Positions 23,833-31,164 of a stretch of DNA of 39,737 nucleotides are shown here, piece by piece. Positions within the stretch are counted from its first letter, which is position 1; each line of letters begins with the position of its first letter. The stretch lies in NCBI GenBank assembly GCA_017449935.1, contig JAFSYP010000116.1:1-39737 (forward strand), given 5' to 3'. The translations under genes and the position numbers were made by a program. The notes below the pieces were generated by a model that was given only the letters and a program-made list of their open reading frames with translations, ran no database searches and was not told the origin of the DNA. This stretch comes from Clostridia bacterium (lineage in GTDB: Bacteria; Bacillota; Clostridia; Oscillospirales; Acutalibacteraceae).

Positions 23833-25461
23833 TTATCCTTCACTCTCTTTCAGATTATTGATTTTAGAAATCAGATCCTGCAGGGGATCTGTTTTTTTTG
23901 CTTCTTGTTTTGCGTCGCGGACCGAGATCTGCATTTCGAGGCCGCTGATTTTTTTTACCGCTTTTCGGATTGCGTCTTTATACAGCGGAATCTCCAGCAT
24001 CTGCGGCAGCGCGGCGTTGGCGGAATTGATTTGCAGTACTTTTCCGCTGACTGTTGCCGTGGAGCCTACCAAAATACCGGACAGAGGTTTGCTCGTTTCT
24101 TTTAAAATCAGCAGAACCTCCGGCCAGAGTTTATACAGCGCGTTTTCCGACTTTGCCGCGGCAGGCGCTTTTACGTCCGGTTCCGGCGGTTTTTGCGGAG
24201 TTGGTTCCGATTTGGCTGCGGCAGGCGCGGCGACCGCCTCTTTTTCCGGCGCGGGTGTTTGCTCTACGAAAACGGGAACGCTTTCTTTTATTTCAGGCAC
24301 TGCCGCCGGGACGATACCCGTTTCGATCCGCCTTTCCAGTTCCGCGATACGGCGCAGCATGGCATCCGGATCGGTGGACAGCGACGGCGTGCAAAGCCGC
24401 AGCACGGCCATTTCCGTTTCGATTTTCCGATCCAACCCGCGCTTGAGATTGGCGGTCATGTCGCCGAGTACGGACAGCACATGCAGGATCGATTCAAGCG
24501 TGAAGCATTCGCTTTGATCGTGATAGGAACGCAGATCTTCTTTAGAACAGATGATCAGATTTTGCGGATCGCGCACGACCTTTGTGACCATTAGATTGCG
24601 GAAGTGTTCCGTCAGTTCCACGCACAGCCGCTCCATATTACAGGACGACGCGTGCAGCTCGCCGATCAAACGCAGCGCATCGGCAGCGTTCTGCGAAGCG
24701 ATGCAGTCCGCCATACGAAACAGATACTCTTTTCCCGCGATGCCGGCGCAGGCGCCGACCACTTCTTCGGTGATCGTTTCGCCTCTCGCGCTGCAGCGGT
24801 CCAGAAGCGACAACGCGTCGCGCAGCGCGCCGTCCGCGTACCGCGCGATCATTACGGCGCCCTCGTCCGTCAGATCGATTTTTTCCTGTTCGGCGACGTA
24901 TTGCAAACGCGCTGCGATGCTCTCCGGCGGGATATGGTGAAAATCAAAGCGTTGGCAGCGCGACAGGATTGTCGGCGGGAGCTTGTGCACTTCGGTCGTG
25001 GCGAGGATGAACAGCACGTATGACGGCGGTTCCTCCAGTATTTTCAGCAGCGCGTTGAACGCGCCGATAGACAGCATATGCACCTCGTCGATGATGTAGA
25101 CGCGATACTTCGCCCGAGCGGGCGTGAAATTGGCTTCCTCGCGCAGATCGCGGATATTGTCCACGCCGTTGTTGCTGGCGGCGTCGATCTCGATCACGTC
25201 CAGCACGGAACCGTCGTCGATACCGCGGCAGATCTCGCATTCGCCGCAAGGATTGCCGCCGACGGGATGCAGACAGTTGACGGCCTTGGCCAGTATCTTG
25301 GCGCAGGTCGTCTTGCCGGTACCGCGCGAACCGGTGAACAGATAGGCATGGGAGAGCTTGCCCGTTTCAACCTCGTGCATGAGCGTCTCGGTCACATGCG
25401 GCTGTCCGGCGACGTCGCTGAACACAGCCGGCCGCCATTTGCGGTACAGTGCGCGGTACAT
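23833..25461 (-). CDS. dnaX: DNA polymerase III subunits gamma/tau
   Basis: A 542-residue clamp-loader ATPase. Walker A is GSRGTGKT (residues 44-51). Zinc-binding Cys are Cys63, Cys72, Cys75 and Cys78 (the last three in CGECEIC). The DEVHML Walker B and the sensor LATTEVHKLPPTILSRC follow. After about residue 370 comes a Pro/Ala/Glu-rich linker and then a tau-like C-terminal domain. ATG 25461 is chosen because GGAGG lies 8 nt before it and it gives the usual MYRALYRKWRP start. An A8 run near codon 520 (minus strand, 23899-23892) is too late to make a gamma form. The SRP RNA gene lies 55 nt upstream and may share a promoter. Confidence 0.96.
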   Translation of the reverse strand: MYRALYRKWRPAVFSDVAGQPHVTETLMHEVETGKLSHAYLFTGSRGTGKTTCAKILAKAVNCLHPVGGNPCGECEICRGIDDGSVLDVIEIDAASNNGVDNIRDLREEANFTPARAKYRVYIIDEVHMLSIGAFNALLKILEEPPSYVLFILATTEVHKLPPTILSRCQRFDFHHIPPESIAARLQYVAEQEKIDLTDEGAVMIARYADGALRDALSLLDRCSARGETITEEVVGACAGIAGKEYLFRMADCIASQNAADALRLIGELHASSCNMERLCVELTEHFRNLMVTKVVRDPQNLIICSKEDLRSYHDQSECFTLESILHVLSVLGDMTANLKRGLDRKIETEMAVLRLCTPSLSTDPDAMLRRIAELERRIETGIVPAAVPEIKESVPVFVEQTPAPEKEAVAAPAAAKSEPTPQKPPEPDVKAPAAAKSENALYKLWPEVLLILKETSKPLSGILVGSTATVSGKVLQINSANAALPQMLEIPLYKDAIRKAVKKISGLEMQISVRDAKQEAKKTDPLQDLISKINNLKESEG

Positions 25462-25516
25462 CTGCTCTGCCTCCTTCGGTTGCTCTATATACAAAAACAG
25501 AGCCGGTCTTTCTTTC

Positions 25517-25634
25517 GGTCATATGGCGGTAGGCGGACTGTGGCGCACGGTGCAAACCGCTTAATGCTGCTCGGTTCCCCGCCTGACATGGTTCGCAGCG
25601 CCCCGTCGCACAGGACCCACACGCCACATGACCC
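25517..25634 (-). ncRNA. ffs: signal recognition particle RNA (small bacterial type)
   Basis: On the minus strand the sequence contains GTCAGGCGGGGAACCGAGCA, matching the conserved SRP RNA apical loop (bacterial GUCAGG...GGAA..AGCAGC). The flanks GGGTCATGTGGCG and CGCCATATGACC pair to close a long hairpin of about 118 nt. The position directly upstream of dnaX is common in Firmicutes. The exact ends are estimated from the pairing. Confidence 0.88.
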
Positions 25635-25680
25635 AAAAAAAGCGTCGCTCTGCTTTCGGAACATGTTCGTTCAGTACATC

Positions 25681-25709
25681 ATTATACCCTATTCTGTTTG
25701 AAAATGCAA
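25681..25709 (-). promoter_or_regulatory. promoter of the SRP RNA (and perhaps dnaX operon)
   Basis: On the minus strand: TTGCAT (25709-25704), a 17-nt spacer, then a perfect TATAAT (25686-25681), about 47 nt before the mature RNA. The intervening leader contains a GAACATGTTC palindrome and a T7 run. Confidence 0.85.
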
Positions 25710-25792
25710 GGTTTTTCTGTAATTTTTACAAAAGACGGCAAACATTCTTTTTCTTTTTGCAAGGAAGAATACGGTTTCTGTTTTATATTCTC

Positions 25793-25822
25793 TTGACAAC
25801 GACGATCCGCACGTTATATACT
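25793..25822 (+). promoter_or_regulatory. promoter of dut
   Basis: A perfect TTGACA (25793-25798) with TATACT (25817-25822) at 18 nt. An alternative -10 is TATATA at 16 nt. Confidence 0.7.
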
Positions 25823-25844
25823 GCAACAGAAAAGGACGGCCGTC

Positions 25845-25919
25845 ATGATGAAACGCGGCGTCGCATTCCCGTTCGGTTGGATACGGTATGAAGGAGGAAC
25901 GATATGGAACCGATCGTAA
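25845..25919 (+). CDS. possible 24-residue leader ORF overlapping dut
   Basis: An ATG with AAAAGGA about 8 nt upstream opens a 24-codon frame, MMKRGVAFPFGWIRYEGG then TIWNRS, which ends 16 nt inside dut. It reads through the dut ribosome site, so its translation could be coupled to dut. It may be fortuitous. Confidence 0.3.
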   Translation: MMKRGVAFPFGWIRYEGGTIWNRS

Positions 25920-26350
25920 AAGTTCAATTTCTGCGTGAAAATGCCGTGCTGCCCGCATACGGCTCGGCGTATGCGGCGGGCGCGGATCTGGTCGCTTGCA
26001 CCGCGGAAGAGAAAACGGTTTTGCAGAGCGGCGAAACGAAGCTGATCCCCACCGGGATCGCTATGGAGATTCCGGCGGGCTATGTAGGGCTGATCTACGC
26101 GCGCAGCGGGATCGCCTGCAAGCGCGGACTTGCGCCGGCGAACAAGGTCGGCGTGATCGACAGCGATTACCGCGGCGAGATTCTGGTCGCGCTGTACAAT
26201 CAATCCGACGCGCCGCAGACCGTCGAGCGCGGCGAGCGGATCGCGCAGATCGTTATCACGCCGTATCTGACCGTCCGCTTCGAGCAGACGGAAAAGCTCG
26301 ACGAGACCGTCCGCGGCGATGGCGGTTTTGGTTCGACGGGCAAAAAATGA
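25904..26350 (+). CDS. dut: dUTP diphosphatase
   Basis: A 148-residue trimeric dUTPase that hydrolyses dUTP to dUMP and keeps uracil out of DNA. All five family motifs are visible: AGADLVA, ARSGIACKRG, GVIDSDYRGEI, GERIAQIVI and the C-terminal arm RGDGGFGSTGK. GGAGG lies 8 nt before the ATG. It has its own promoter and is followed 25 nt later by the acyltransferase frame. Confidence 0.96.
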   Translation: MEPIVKVQFLRENAVLPAYGSAYAAGADLVACTAEEKTVLQSGETKLIPTGIAMEIPAGYVGLIYARSGIACKRGLAPANKVGVIDSDYRGEILVALYNQSDAPQTVERGERIAQIVITPYLTVRFEQTEKLDETVRGDGGFGSTGKK

Positions 26351-26375
26351 AAGCGCGGAAAAGGATATAAAAAAG

Positions 26376-27430
26376 ATGGAATATGAAAACACAGCGGCCT
26401 TGCAAAAAAAGAGTATCCTGCATTGGATATTGCAAAGCTGGCAATGGCGATCGTTGTCGTATTGATTCATCGTCCGCTCGTGAAAGATGGTCTTTTACGT
26501 TTTTTAATGTCGGATAATTCCATGTTGTCTGTTGCAGTTCCGTTCTTTTTTGTGACGTCTTCTTTTTTGTTTTTCCGAAAACTGCGTCAGCCGGGAATTG
26601 AACCGAAGAAAGCCCTTGTCCGTTTTGAAAAAAGACTGCTGCTGCTGTATATCACATACTCCGCTGTATTTTTTCCGGTTGATTTTCTCAAGACGTACTG
26701 CGGAGAGCTTGCGCAAATGACATTTCGTACTTTCGCTGCGTTTGTCGTTCAGTACGCACGAATATCTCTTTTAGACGCGTCGTTTATTCATTTGTGGTAT
26801 ATCAACACGCTGATGTTGACGGTATTTGCGGTTTATTTACTGACGCGTACCGTCGAGAATAAAACGGCGGTTTTGTGTATTGCGGCAGCAGAGTTTTTGC
26901 TGATGTGTTTGCTGTTTCTTTTTAATCCGGACTGGACGGCGCCTATACCGAAGCTTCTGACGAACACGATCCGCATTGGTTTTCCTTGCGTTTGTGCGGG
27001 ATACTTTGCGGCGCAGTGCAGTGACAATGTACGTCGCATAGAAATGCTCATGTTTCCGTTATTCTGGCTGCTGCTTCTCGGAAGCTCGATACTTTCCTAT
27101 CCGAACCAGACAGTGATCTGGAAATGTGTGCGAATGTTTTTTGCATATATAACTGCATTTTCCATACTGAGGTTTTGTATTGCTATCCCGCTGCGTTCTT
27201 CTCCGGTTTATAAAACCGTCCGGGCATACAGTACGCTGATCTATTTTTTACACCTGCTGCTGTTTTCGGAGTTGCTCAGTTTTGTTGCCGCACACACGGG
27301 AATCTATGCGCTGACAGAGCCTGGACTGCTGCGATTCAGTTTGACGCTCGGACTTGCCGTGATCGAAGCGAGCTGCATTTTGCTTTTACAAAAGAAAAAA
27401 GCGTTTCGTTTTTTGCGGTATTTATATTGA
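26376..27430 (+). CDS. acyltransferase-3 family membrane protein, read through a -1 frameshift
   Basis: The body (26411-27430) is a polytopic protein with about ten hydrophobic segments and the acyltransferase-3 (OafA/YrhL-like) N-terminal pattern YPALDIAKLAMAIVVVLIH. Members transfer acyl groups to surface sugars. This frame has no good start: upstream of a TTG (26423) already inside the conserved LDIAKL motif there is no start codon before a stop at 26384. An ATG at 26376 with an AAAGGA site opens another frame, MEYENTAALQKK, that joins the body if the ribosome slips -1 at A AAA AAG (26405-26411). The joined product is 351 residues. Without a slip the short frame ends at 26465 after 29 residues. 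Alternatives are a real inactivating deletion of one A, a sequencing error in the A7 run, or initiation at the TTG. Confidence 0.72.
26405..26429 (+). other. A AAA AAG slippery heptamer with a small downstream hairpin
   Basis: The heptamer is in the correct zero frame (CAA AAA AAG) for -1 slippage, the same sequence used by Escherichia coli dnaX. TATCC (26414-26418) can pair with GGATA (26425-26429) two bases later, a weak stem. No clear Shine-Dalgarno-like stimulator lies about 10 nt upstream. Confidence 0.5.
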
Positions 27431-27443
27431 CCGCGCAGTGTAT

Positions 27444-27485
27444 AAAAAAACTGTCTTCCTTGTTCGTCAAAGAAGACAGCTTTTT
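27444..27485. terminator. bidirectional terminator between the acyltransferase and the AbrB-like gene
   Basis: CTGTCTTC (27451-27458) pairs with GAAGACAG (27472-27479). Five Ts follow on the plus strand and seven on the minus strand. The two genes converge here. Confidence 0.9.
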
Positions 27486-27490
27486 GTTTG

Positions 27491-27745
27491 TCAGCCGGCG
27501 ATCATGCCGTTCATTTTTTCGATGCAGTTTTTACAGACTTTTTTGCCCATGAAGTCCACCGTGCCGTCTGCACTGTTGCAGAATACGCAGGCGGGCTCAT
27601 ATTTTTTGAGGATGATCTTGTCCTCCTCCACAAAGATCTCAAGCGAATCCTTATTGTCCTCCAGATCGAACAGACGGCGCAGCTCTTTCGGCAGGACGAT
27701 GCGTCCGACATGATCGATCCGGCGGACGATGCCAAGCGATTTCAT
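27491..27745 (-). CDS. AbrB/SpoVT-family transition regulator with C-terminal Cys cluster
   Basis: An 84-residue DNA-binding protein. The swapped-hairpin AbrB domain is MKSLGIVRRIDHVGRIVLPK, then ELRRLFDLEDNKDSLEIFVE. The C-terminal part carries CVFCNS and VCKNC, a probable zinc site common in clostridial members. ATG 27745 is chosen because AAGGAGG precedes it; longer N-termini would run into the promoter. It probably regulates stationary-phase or surface functions, but the targets are unknown. Confidence 0.9.
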   Translation of the reverse strand: MKSLGIVRRIDHVGRIVLPKELRRLFDLEDNKDSLEIFVEEDKIILKKYEPACVFCNSADGTVDFMGKKVCKNCIEKMNGMIAG

Positions 27746-27786
27746 ATTTGAACGACCTCCTTTTTTCTTCTGAAATCGACAGAAAC

Positions 27787-27815
27787 AATATACCATATTC
27801 CGCAAAAACTGTCAA
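27787..27815 (-). promoter_or_regulatory. promoter of the AbrB-like gene
   Basis: On the minus strand: a perfect TTGACA (27815-27810), a 17-nt spacer and TATATT (27792-27787), about 41 nt before the ATG. Confidence 0.85.
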
Positions 27816-27857
27816 TCGAAAAGCGGAAATGTACAAGAATTGTTCATATTTAGCATT

Positions 27858-29354
27858 TCAATACCAGAGCCAACCCAACAGGAAAAGGACGATGAACCAC
27901 TGCCAAACGGTGTAATAGATCTGAACGGTGTACGACGTTTCGCAATTCTCAAAAACGACGCGCACCTCGTTTTCGCCGCGTTTGAGATCCGAATAGATCA
28001 GCTGTACGCCTTGCTCGGAGCGGATCTCCTCGCTGCCGTCGGAATACTTCACGCGCACCTGAAGACCGTCCGCGGAAATGGCCTGATTATAGCGAAAGCT
28101 GGTTTTTTTCGGCAGCTGCACCACCTGAATGCTGACGGCGTGCCGGTCCGGAAGCGGATGCTGGGAGCCGTCGAGCGCGGAGAGGTCGGGCACGCCGTTG
28201 CCGAACTTGGCGTCGAAGCCGGGATCGCCCAGATCTCTGGTATTGAGTTTGATCATTTTTTCCAGCGCGGCGCGGTCGGCGTCCGGCATATAGAGCTTGA
28301 ACATGGCGGCGACCGCTGTGACGTGCGGGGCGGCGAAGGACGTGCCGGTGAGCGCGCGCGTCTCGCCGTAGATCGTCGTGCAGGAGACCTTCATCGCGGG
28401 GGCGCAGACGTCGACCGTGGGACCAAAGCAGGATTTCGGATAGAAGCCGCCGTTTTCATCGCAGCCGGAAACGGTGAAGCCGGGCGCGTAGTCGGCGGGG
28501 CAGCTGCCGCTGTTCGCCATATTCCGTCCGGAATTGCCGGCGCTGATGATCGGCAGACAGCCGTTTTCGACCGCGTAATCGACGGCGTCGTGCAGAATCA
28601 GGCTGCACGAATCCGAAACGAAGCTGAGATTGATGATCCCGACGCCGTTGTCTGCGGCGTACTTGACGCCGTTCGACGCGTTGAGCAGCGTGCCGCTGCC
28701 GTCGGCGTTGAGAATTTTGATGGGCATGATCTGTACGGGAAGGTTCTGCGTGCAGTCCGCGACGATGCCGGCGACCGCGGTACCGTGGCCGTAATCGTCC
28801 TGCGTGCAAGGCGAGCCGAGGAACGTCTTGCCTTCGACGAGGCGGTCGCGGAAGATCGGCTCGGAGGCCTTGACGCCGGAATCCACTACGGCGACCGTCA
28901 CGCTCGCGAGATCGCCGCGGTCGTGCAGTTGTTTGGCGAAGGCTTCGGCCTTCATGTATTTCATGCCCCACGTTTTGTACTCTGTCAGCGCCTCGCCCTG
29001 TGCGCGGACGATCCCGTTCTGCTCGGCAAATTCCACGCCGCGCAGCGACGCGGCAAGAGGTATGCTGTCGGCGGCGGTTTCGGCGTCGGAAAACGTGACG
29101 ACATACACGTTATCGGGGCCCTGCACGGTTTCCGAGGGGTGCAGCGTGCGGAAGTCCGGCAGCGTGCCGTCGGTTTTGACGATCAGCATATTCCCGACCG
29201 GATTATCGTCCGTGAGCGCGGAAAACTCCGGGTAATCCTGCGCGACCTGGTCGTAGCTGCGCAGGCCGTAGACCGCGGGCGAAAAAACGGCGAAGCACAG
29301 GATGGCCGCGGCTGCGGCGCAAGCGGCTTTTTTAAGTATAAGTAACGGTTTCAT
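27858..29354 (-). CDS. membrane-anchored S8 (subtilisin-like) protease
   Basis: A 498-residue extracytoplasmic protease. A signal peptide covers about residues 1-30. A propeptide-like region follows (about 50-125). The catalytic triad is Asp158 (VVDSG), His190 (YGHGTAVAG) and Ser339 (TGTSFAAPH), with oxyanion Asn274 (SAGNSG). After residue 405 comes a Big_3-like Ig fold (FRYNQAISADGLQVRVKYSD), and the last 15 residues are hydrophobic (FIVLFLLGWLWY), a likely membrane anchor. GGAGGG precedes ATG 29354, which overlaps the stop of the MBL gene (ATGA). It is only distantly similar to the other subtilase in the window. Confidence 0.92.
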   Translation of the reverse strand: MKPLLILKKAACAAAAAILCFAVFSPAVYGLRSYDQVAQDYPEFSALTDDNPVGNMLIVKTDGTLPDFRTLHPSETVQGPDNVYVVTFSDAETAADSIPLAASLRGVEFAEQNGIVRAQGEALTEYKTWGMKYMKAEAFAKQLHDRGDLASVTVAVVDSGVKASEPIFRDRLVEGKTFLGSPCTQDDYGHGTAVAGIVADCTQNLPVQIMPIKILNADGSGTLLNASNGVKYAADNGVGIINLSFVSDSCSLILHDAVDYAVENGCLPIISAGNSGRNMANSGSCPADYAPGFTVSGCDENGGFYPKSCFGPTVDVCAPAMKVSCTTIYGETRALTGTSFAAPHVTAVAAMFKLYMPDADRAALEKMIKLNTRDLGDPGFDAKFGNGVPDLSALDGSQHPLPDRHAVSIQVVQLPKKTSFRYNQAISADGLQVRVKYSDGSEEIRSEQGVQLIYSDLKRGENEVRVVFENCETSYTVQIYYTVWQWFIVLFLLGWLWY

Positions 29355-30358
29355 GAGATCCCTCCGTGGATATGGTTTGTCAAGGTCAGGCTGCCGTCGT
29401 CGCCGAAGCTGACGATCACGCCGTCGTTTTCGACGGTGGCGAACAGCGGCAGGCGCGCATAAAAGATCAGCATCCATTTTTCATTGGGATAAATTTTGCC
29501 GAGCCGGTTGGTGACGACGGCGATCTCGGGCGAGAGCTTGCGGAACCACGAAAAGGAGCCGGAGCCGTAGTAGCCGTGATGGCCGAGCTTCAGCACGTCG
29601 ACGTGGCCGATCTCGTCCTCGAGCAGCCGCGAAAGGCCGGTCGTGCGCGTGATGTCGGCGGCGAGGAACGCGGATTTTTCGCCCTTCGTGACCTTCACGC
29701 CGACGCTGGCGGCGTTTTCGCCGGAGCCGTACAATTCCTTCGGCGTGACGGTATTATAGAACTGCACCGTGAAATTCCCGAACGCGAACGGTTCTGCGGG
29801 CAGGTCCTGCACGAGCGGGATGTCCCGCGCGCGAAGGTCGTCGAGGATCCGGGTATACACGTCGTCAAGCCCCCAGCGCTTGTCGATTTTCTTATCGACG
29901 GCGGGCTCATAACGTTTAAAGTACGCTTTTTCGACGAGGATATCGCTGTCCGAGAGTATCGCGTGGAAACAGCCGATATGGTCGTAATGGTTGTGCGTGC
30001 CGAGGATAAAATCGAGCCGCACCTTGCCGTCGTCGCCGGCGGCGACCTTTTTGAGGTAGTCGATCACGACGTCCTCGAAGCCGGTATAGTTCCCCTTGCG
30101 GCGCGGATTGAAGCTGCCCTCGCCGGAATCGACGAGCGCGAAATGCCCGTCGGATTCAAGGAGGATCGCGTCGGAATTGGCGGTGTTGAGAAAGTGGATG
30201 CGGTCGGTCTGCGAACCGTCGAAGGGCTCCGGGGAGATCGGCACGCGGGAGGTCAGGATGTTGCCGAGCACGACGGACGCGATATCGAACAGAAAGATGA
30301 ACGCCATGAGCGGGACGATGATCCACGTGGCGATTTTTTTCTTTTCAGCGCTTGTCAT
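29351..30358 (-). CDS. membrane-anchored metallo-beta-lactamase-fold hydrolase (ComEC C-terminal type)
   Basis: A 335-residue protein with one N-terminal membrane segment (about residues 11-35) and an extracellular MBL-fold domain. The metal motif THNHYDHIG gives His122, His124, Asp126 and His127. Later ligand positions are ADITRTTG and LGHHGYYGSG. The domain resembles the C-terminal hydrolase part of ComEC/Rec2 but lacks the channel, so it is not a competence protein by itself. ATG 30358 is preferred to a start 59 codons earlier, which would read through the promoter. It is translationally coupled to the subtilase. The substrate is unknown. Confidence 0.88.
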   Translation of the reverse strand: MTSAEKKKIATWIIVPLMAFIFLFDIASVVLGNILTSRVPISPEPFDGSQTDRIHFLNTANSDAILLESDGHFALVDSGEGSFNPRRKGNYTGFEDVVIDYLKKVAAGDDGKVRLDFILGTHNHYDHIGCFHAILSDSDILVEKAYFKRYEPAVDKKIDKRWGLDDVYTRILDDLRARDIPLVQDLPAEPFAFGNFTVQFYNTVTPKELYGSGENAASVGVKVTKGEKSAFLAADITRTTGLSRLLEDEIGHVDVLKLGHHGYYGSGSFSWFRKLSPEIAVVTNRLGKIYPNEKWMLIFYARLPLFATVENDGVIVSFGDDGSLTLTNHIHGGIS

Positions 30359-30386
30359 AGAAGCCTCACAAATCAAAGATGGAATA

Positions 30387-30415
30387 ATAGTATCACAAAA
30401 ACGGGCGGCTGTAAA
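30387..30415 (-). promoter_or_regulatory. promoter of the MBL-subtilase operon
   Basis: On the minus strand: TTTACA (30415-30410), a 17-nt spacer and TACTAT (30392-30387), 28 nt before the ATG. Confidence 0.75.
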
Positions 30416-30610
30416 CCGTTTCTTTATAATTATTCCCCGGTAATGCGCCGTTTTTCCACAATCTTCCGCATTGTAAATAAAGGAAAACGGATTGTTTTTC
30501 ACCGGAACGCGGTCAAAAGAGGGATAAAAATTCAACCGCTTTAATATGAAATTAGAAATTTAGTTTTTTCGATTGTGTTAATAAGACTTTTGACCACAAT
30601 ATATTGATTT

Positions 30611-30662
30611 TGAAAAAAACCGCGGTGAAAAAAACCGTGGAAAACCCTTGAAAAACCCGTGA
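30611..30662. repeat. 15-bp tandem repeat before the surface-protein promoter
   Basis: TGAAAAAAACCGCGG (30611-30625) is followed immediately by TGAAAAAAACCGTGG (30626-30640). A looser third copy, TTGAAAAACCCGTG, starts at 30649. The array ends 18 bp before the -35 box at 30681. It is a candidate operator. Confidence 0.6.
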
Positions 30663-30680
30663 ATTTGGAGTGAAAAAGTG

Positions 30681-30709
30681 TTGACAAATCGGTTTTGGCA
30701 TGATATAGT
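30681..30709 (+). promoter_or_regulatory. strong promoter of the giant surface-protein gene
   Basis: A perfect TTGACA (30681-30686), a 17-nt spacer and TATAGT (30704-30709). It would give an untranslated leader of about 450 nt. A TATAAT at 31112-31117 could be a second, weaker start, but it lacks a good -35. The leader (30710-31164) holds no supported gene, only the palindromic repeats. Confidence 0.75.
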
Positions 30710-30816
30710 AATAATGTACAATAGTATAAGTGTCATAGTGTGCGGTTCTGTCTGCATGGCGATCCTGTACGCTGCTTCGCCCGCCCCCCCGCGGATGACC
30801 GCTCCGGCGTGCGGGT

Positions 30817-30840
30817 GTAGGGACGGCCATTGGCCGTCCG
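30817..30840. repeat. GC-rich palindromic repeat, copy 1
   Basis: GTAGGGACGG begins a unit whose core GGACGGCCA / TGGCCGTCC is a 9-bp palindrome with a one-base centre. It resembles the two units at 30913 and 31030 in sequence and size. Confidence 0.6.
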
Positions 30841-30912
30841 CATGGAATCGGCATTGTACGGCAACGCACCGCCGGGAACGGCATTGACGAACGGCGCATC
30901 CCGGGCGAGGGT

Positions 30913-31052
30913 GTAGGGGCGGGCATAACCGCCCGACGGGGGCGCAGCCCCCGCGAGAATGAAAATCGCACCCTGCGAACCCATTCGGCAAATGCGGCGC
31001 CGCCGCAAACGACGCCATACATAAATCCGCGGGCGGTTATGCCCGCCCCTAC
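30913..31052. repeat. 140-bp MITE-like element with perfect 23-bp inverted ends
   Basis: The 23-nt unit at 30913-30935 (starting GTAGGGGCGGGCATAACC) recurs as an exact inverted copy at 31030-31052. Each end is itself partly palindromic (GGGC/GCCC cores), and between them lies CGGGGGC/GCCCCCG. No target-site duplication was seen. It lies in the leader of the giant gene and would fold strongly in RNA. Confidence 0.65.
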
Positions 31053-31164
31053 GGCGCACGCATTAAACCAACCCTTTGAACCCCGTCGAAAAAGCTAACG
31101 GCTCATACGGCTATAATTAGCTTTGAGAAATAGATACTTTCAGGCAATAAAGGAGGAATTGTAA

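Noticed and set aside
23892-23899. A8 tract in dnaX as a frameshift site for a gamma form
   Set aside because: It lies about 20 codons from the end, so slippage would only alter the tail and could not remove the tau domain.
25660-25669. GAACATGTTC palindrome in the SRP leader as a LexA box
   Set aside because: The Gram-positive LexA box needs a 4-nt gap between GAAC and GTTC; here it is 2 nt.
30452-30460. TTTTCCACA, a one-mismatch DnaA box
   Set aside because: A single isolated copy without a cluster or unwinding element; expected by chance.
30552-31022. Minus-strand frames in the leader before the giant gene
   Set aside because: Low-complexity Arg/Pro-rich translation of GC-rich palindromes, without ribosome sites.
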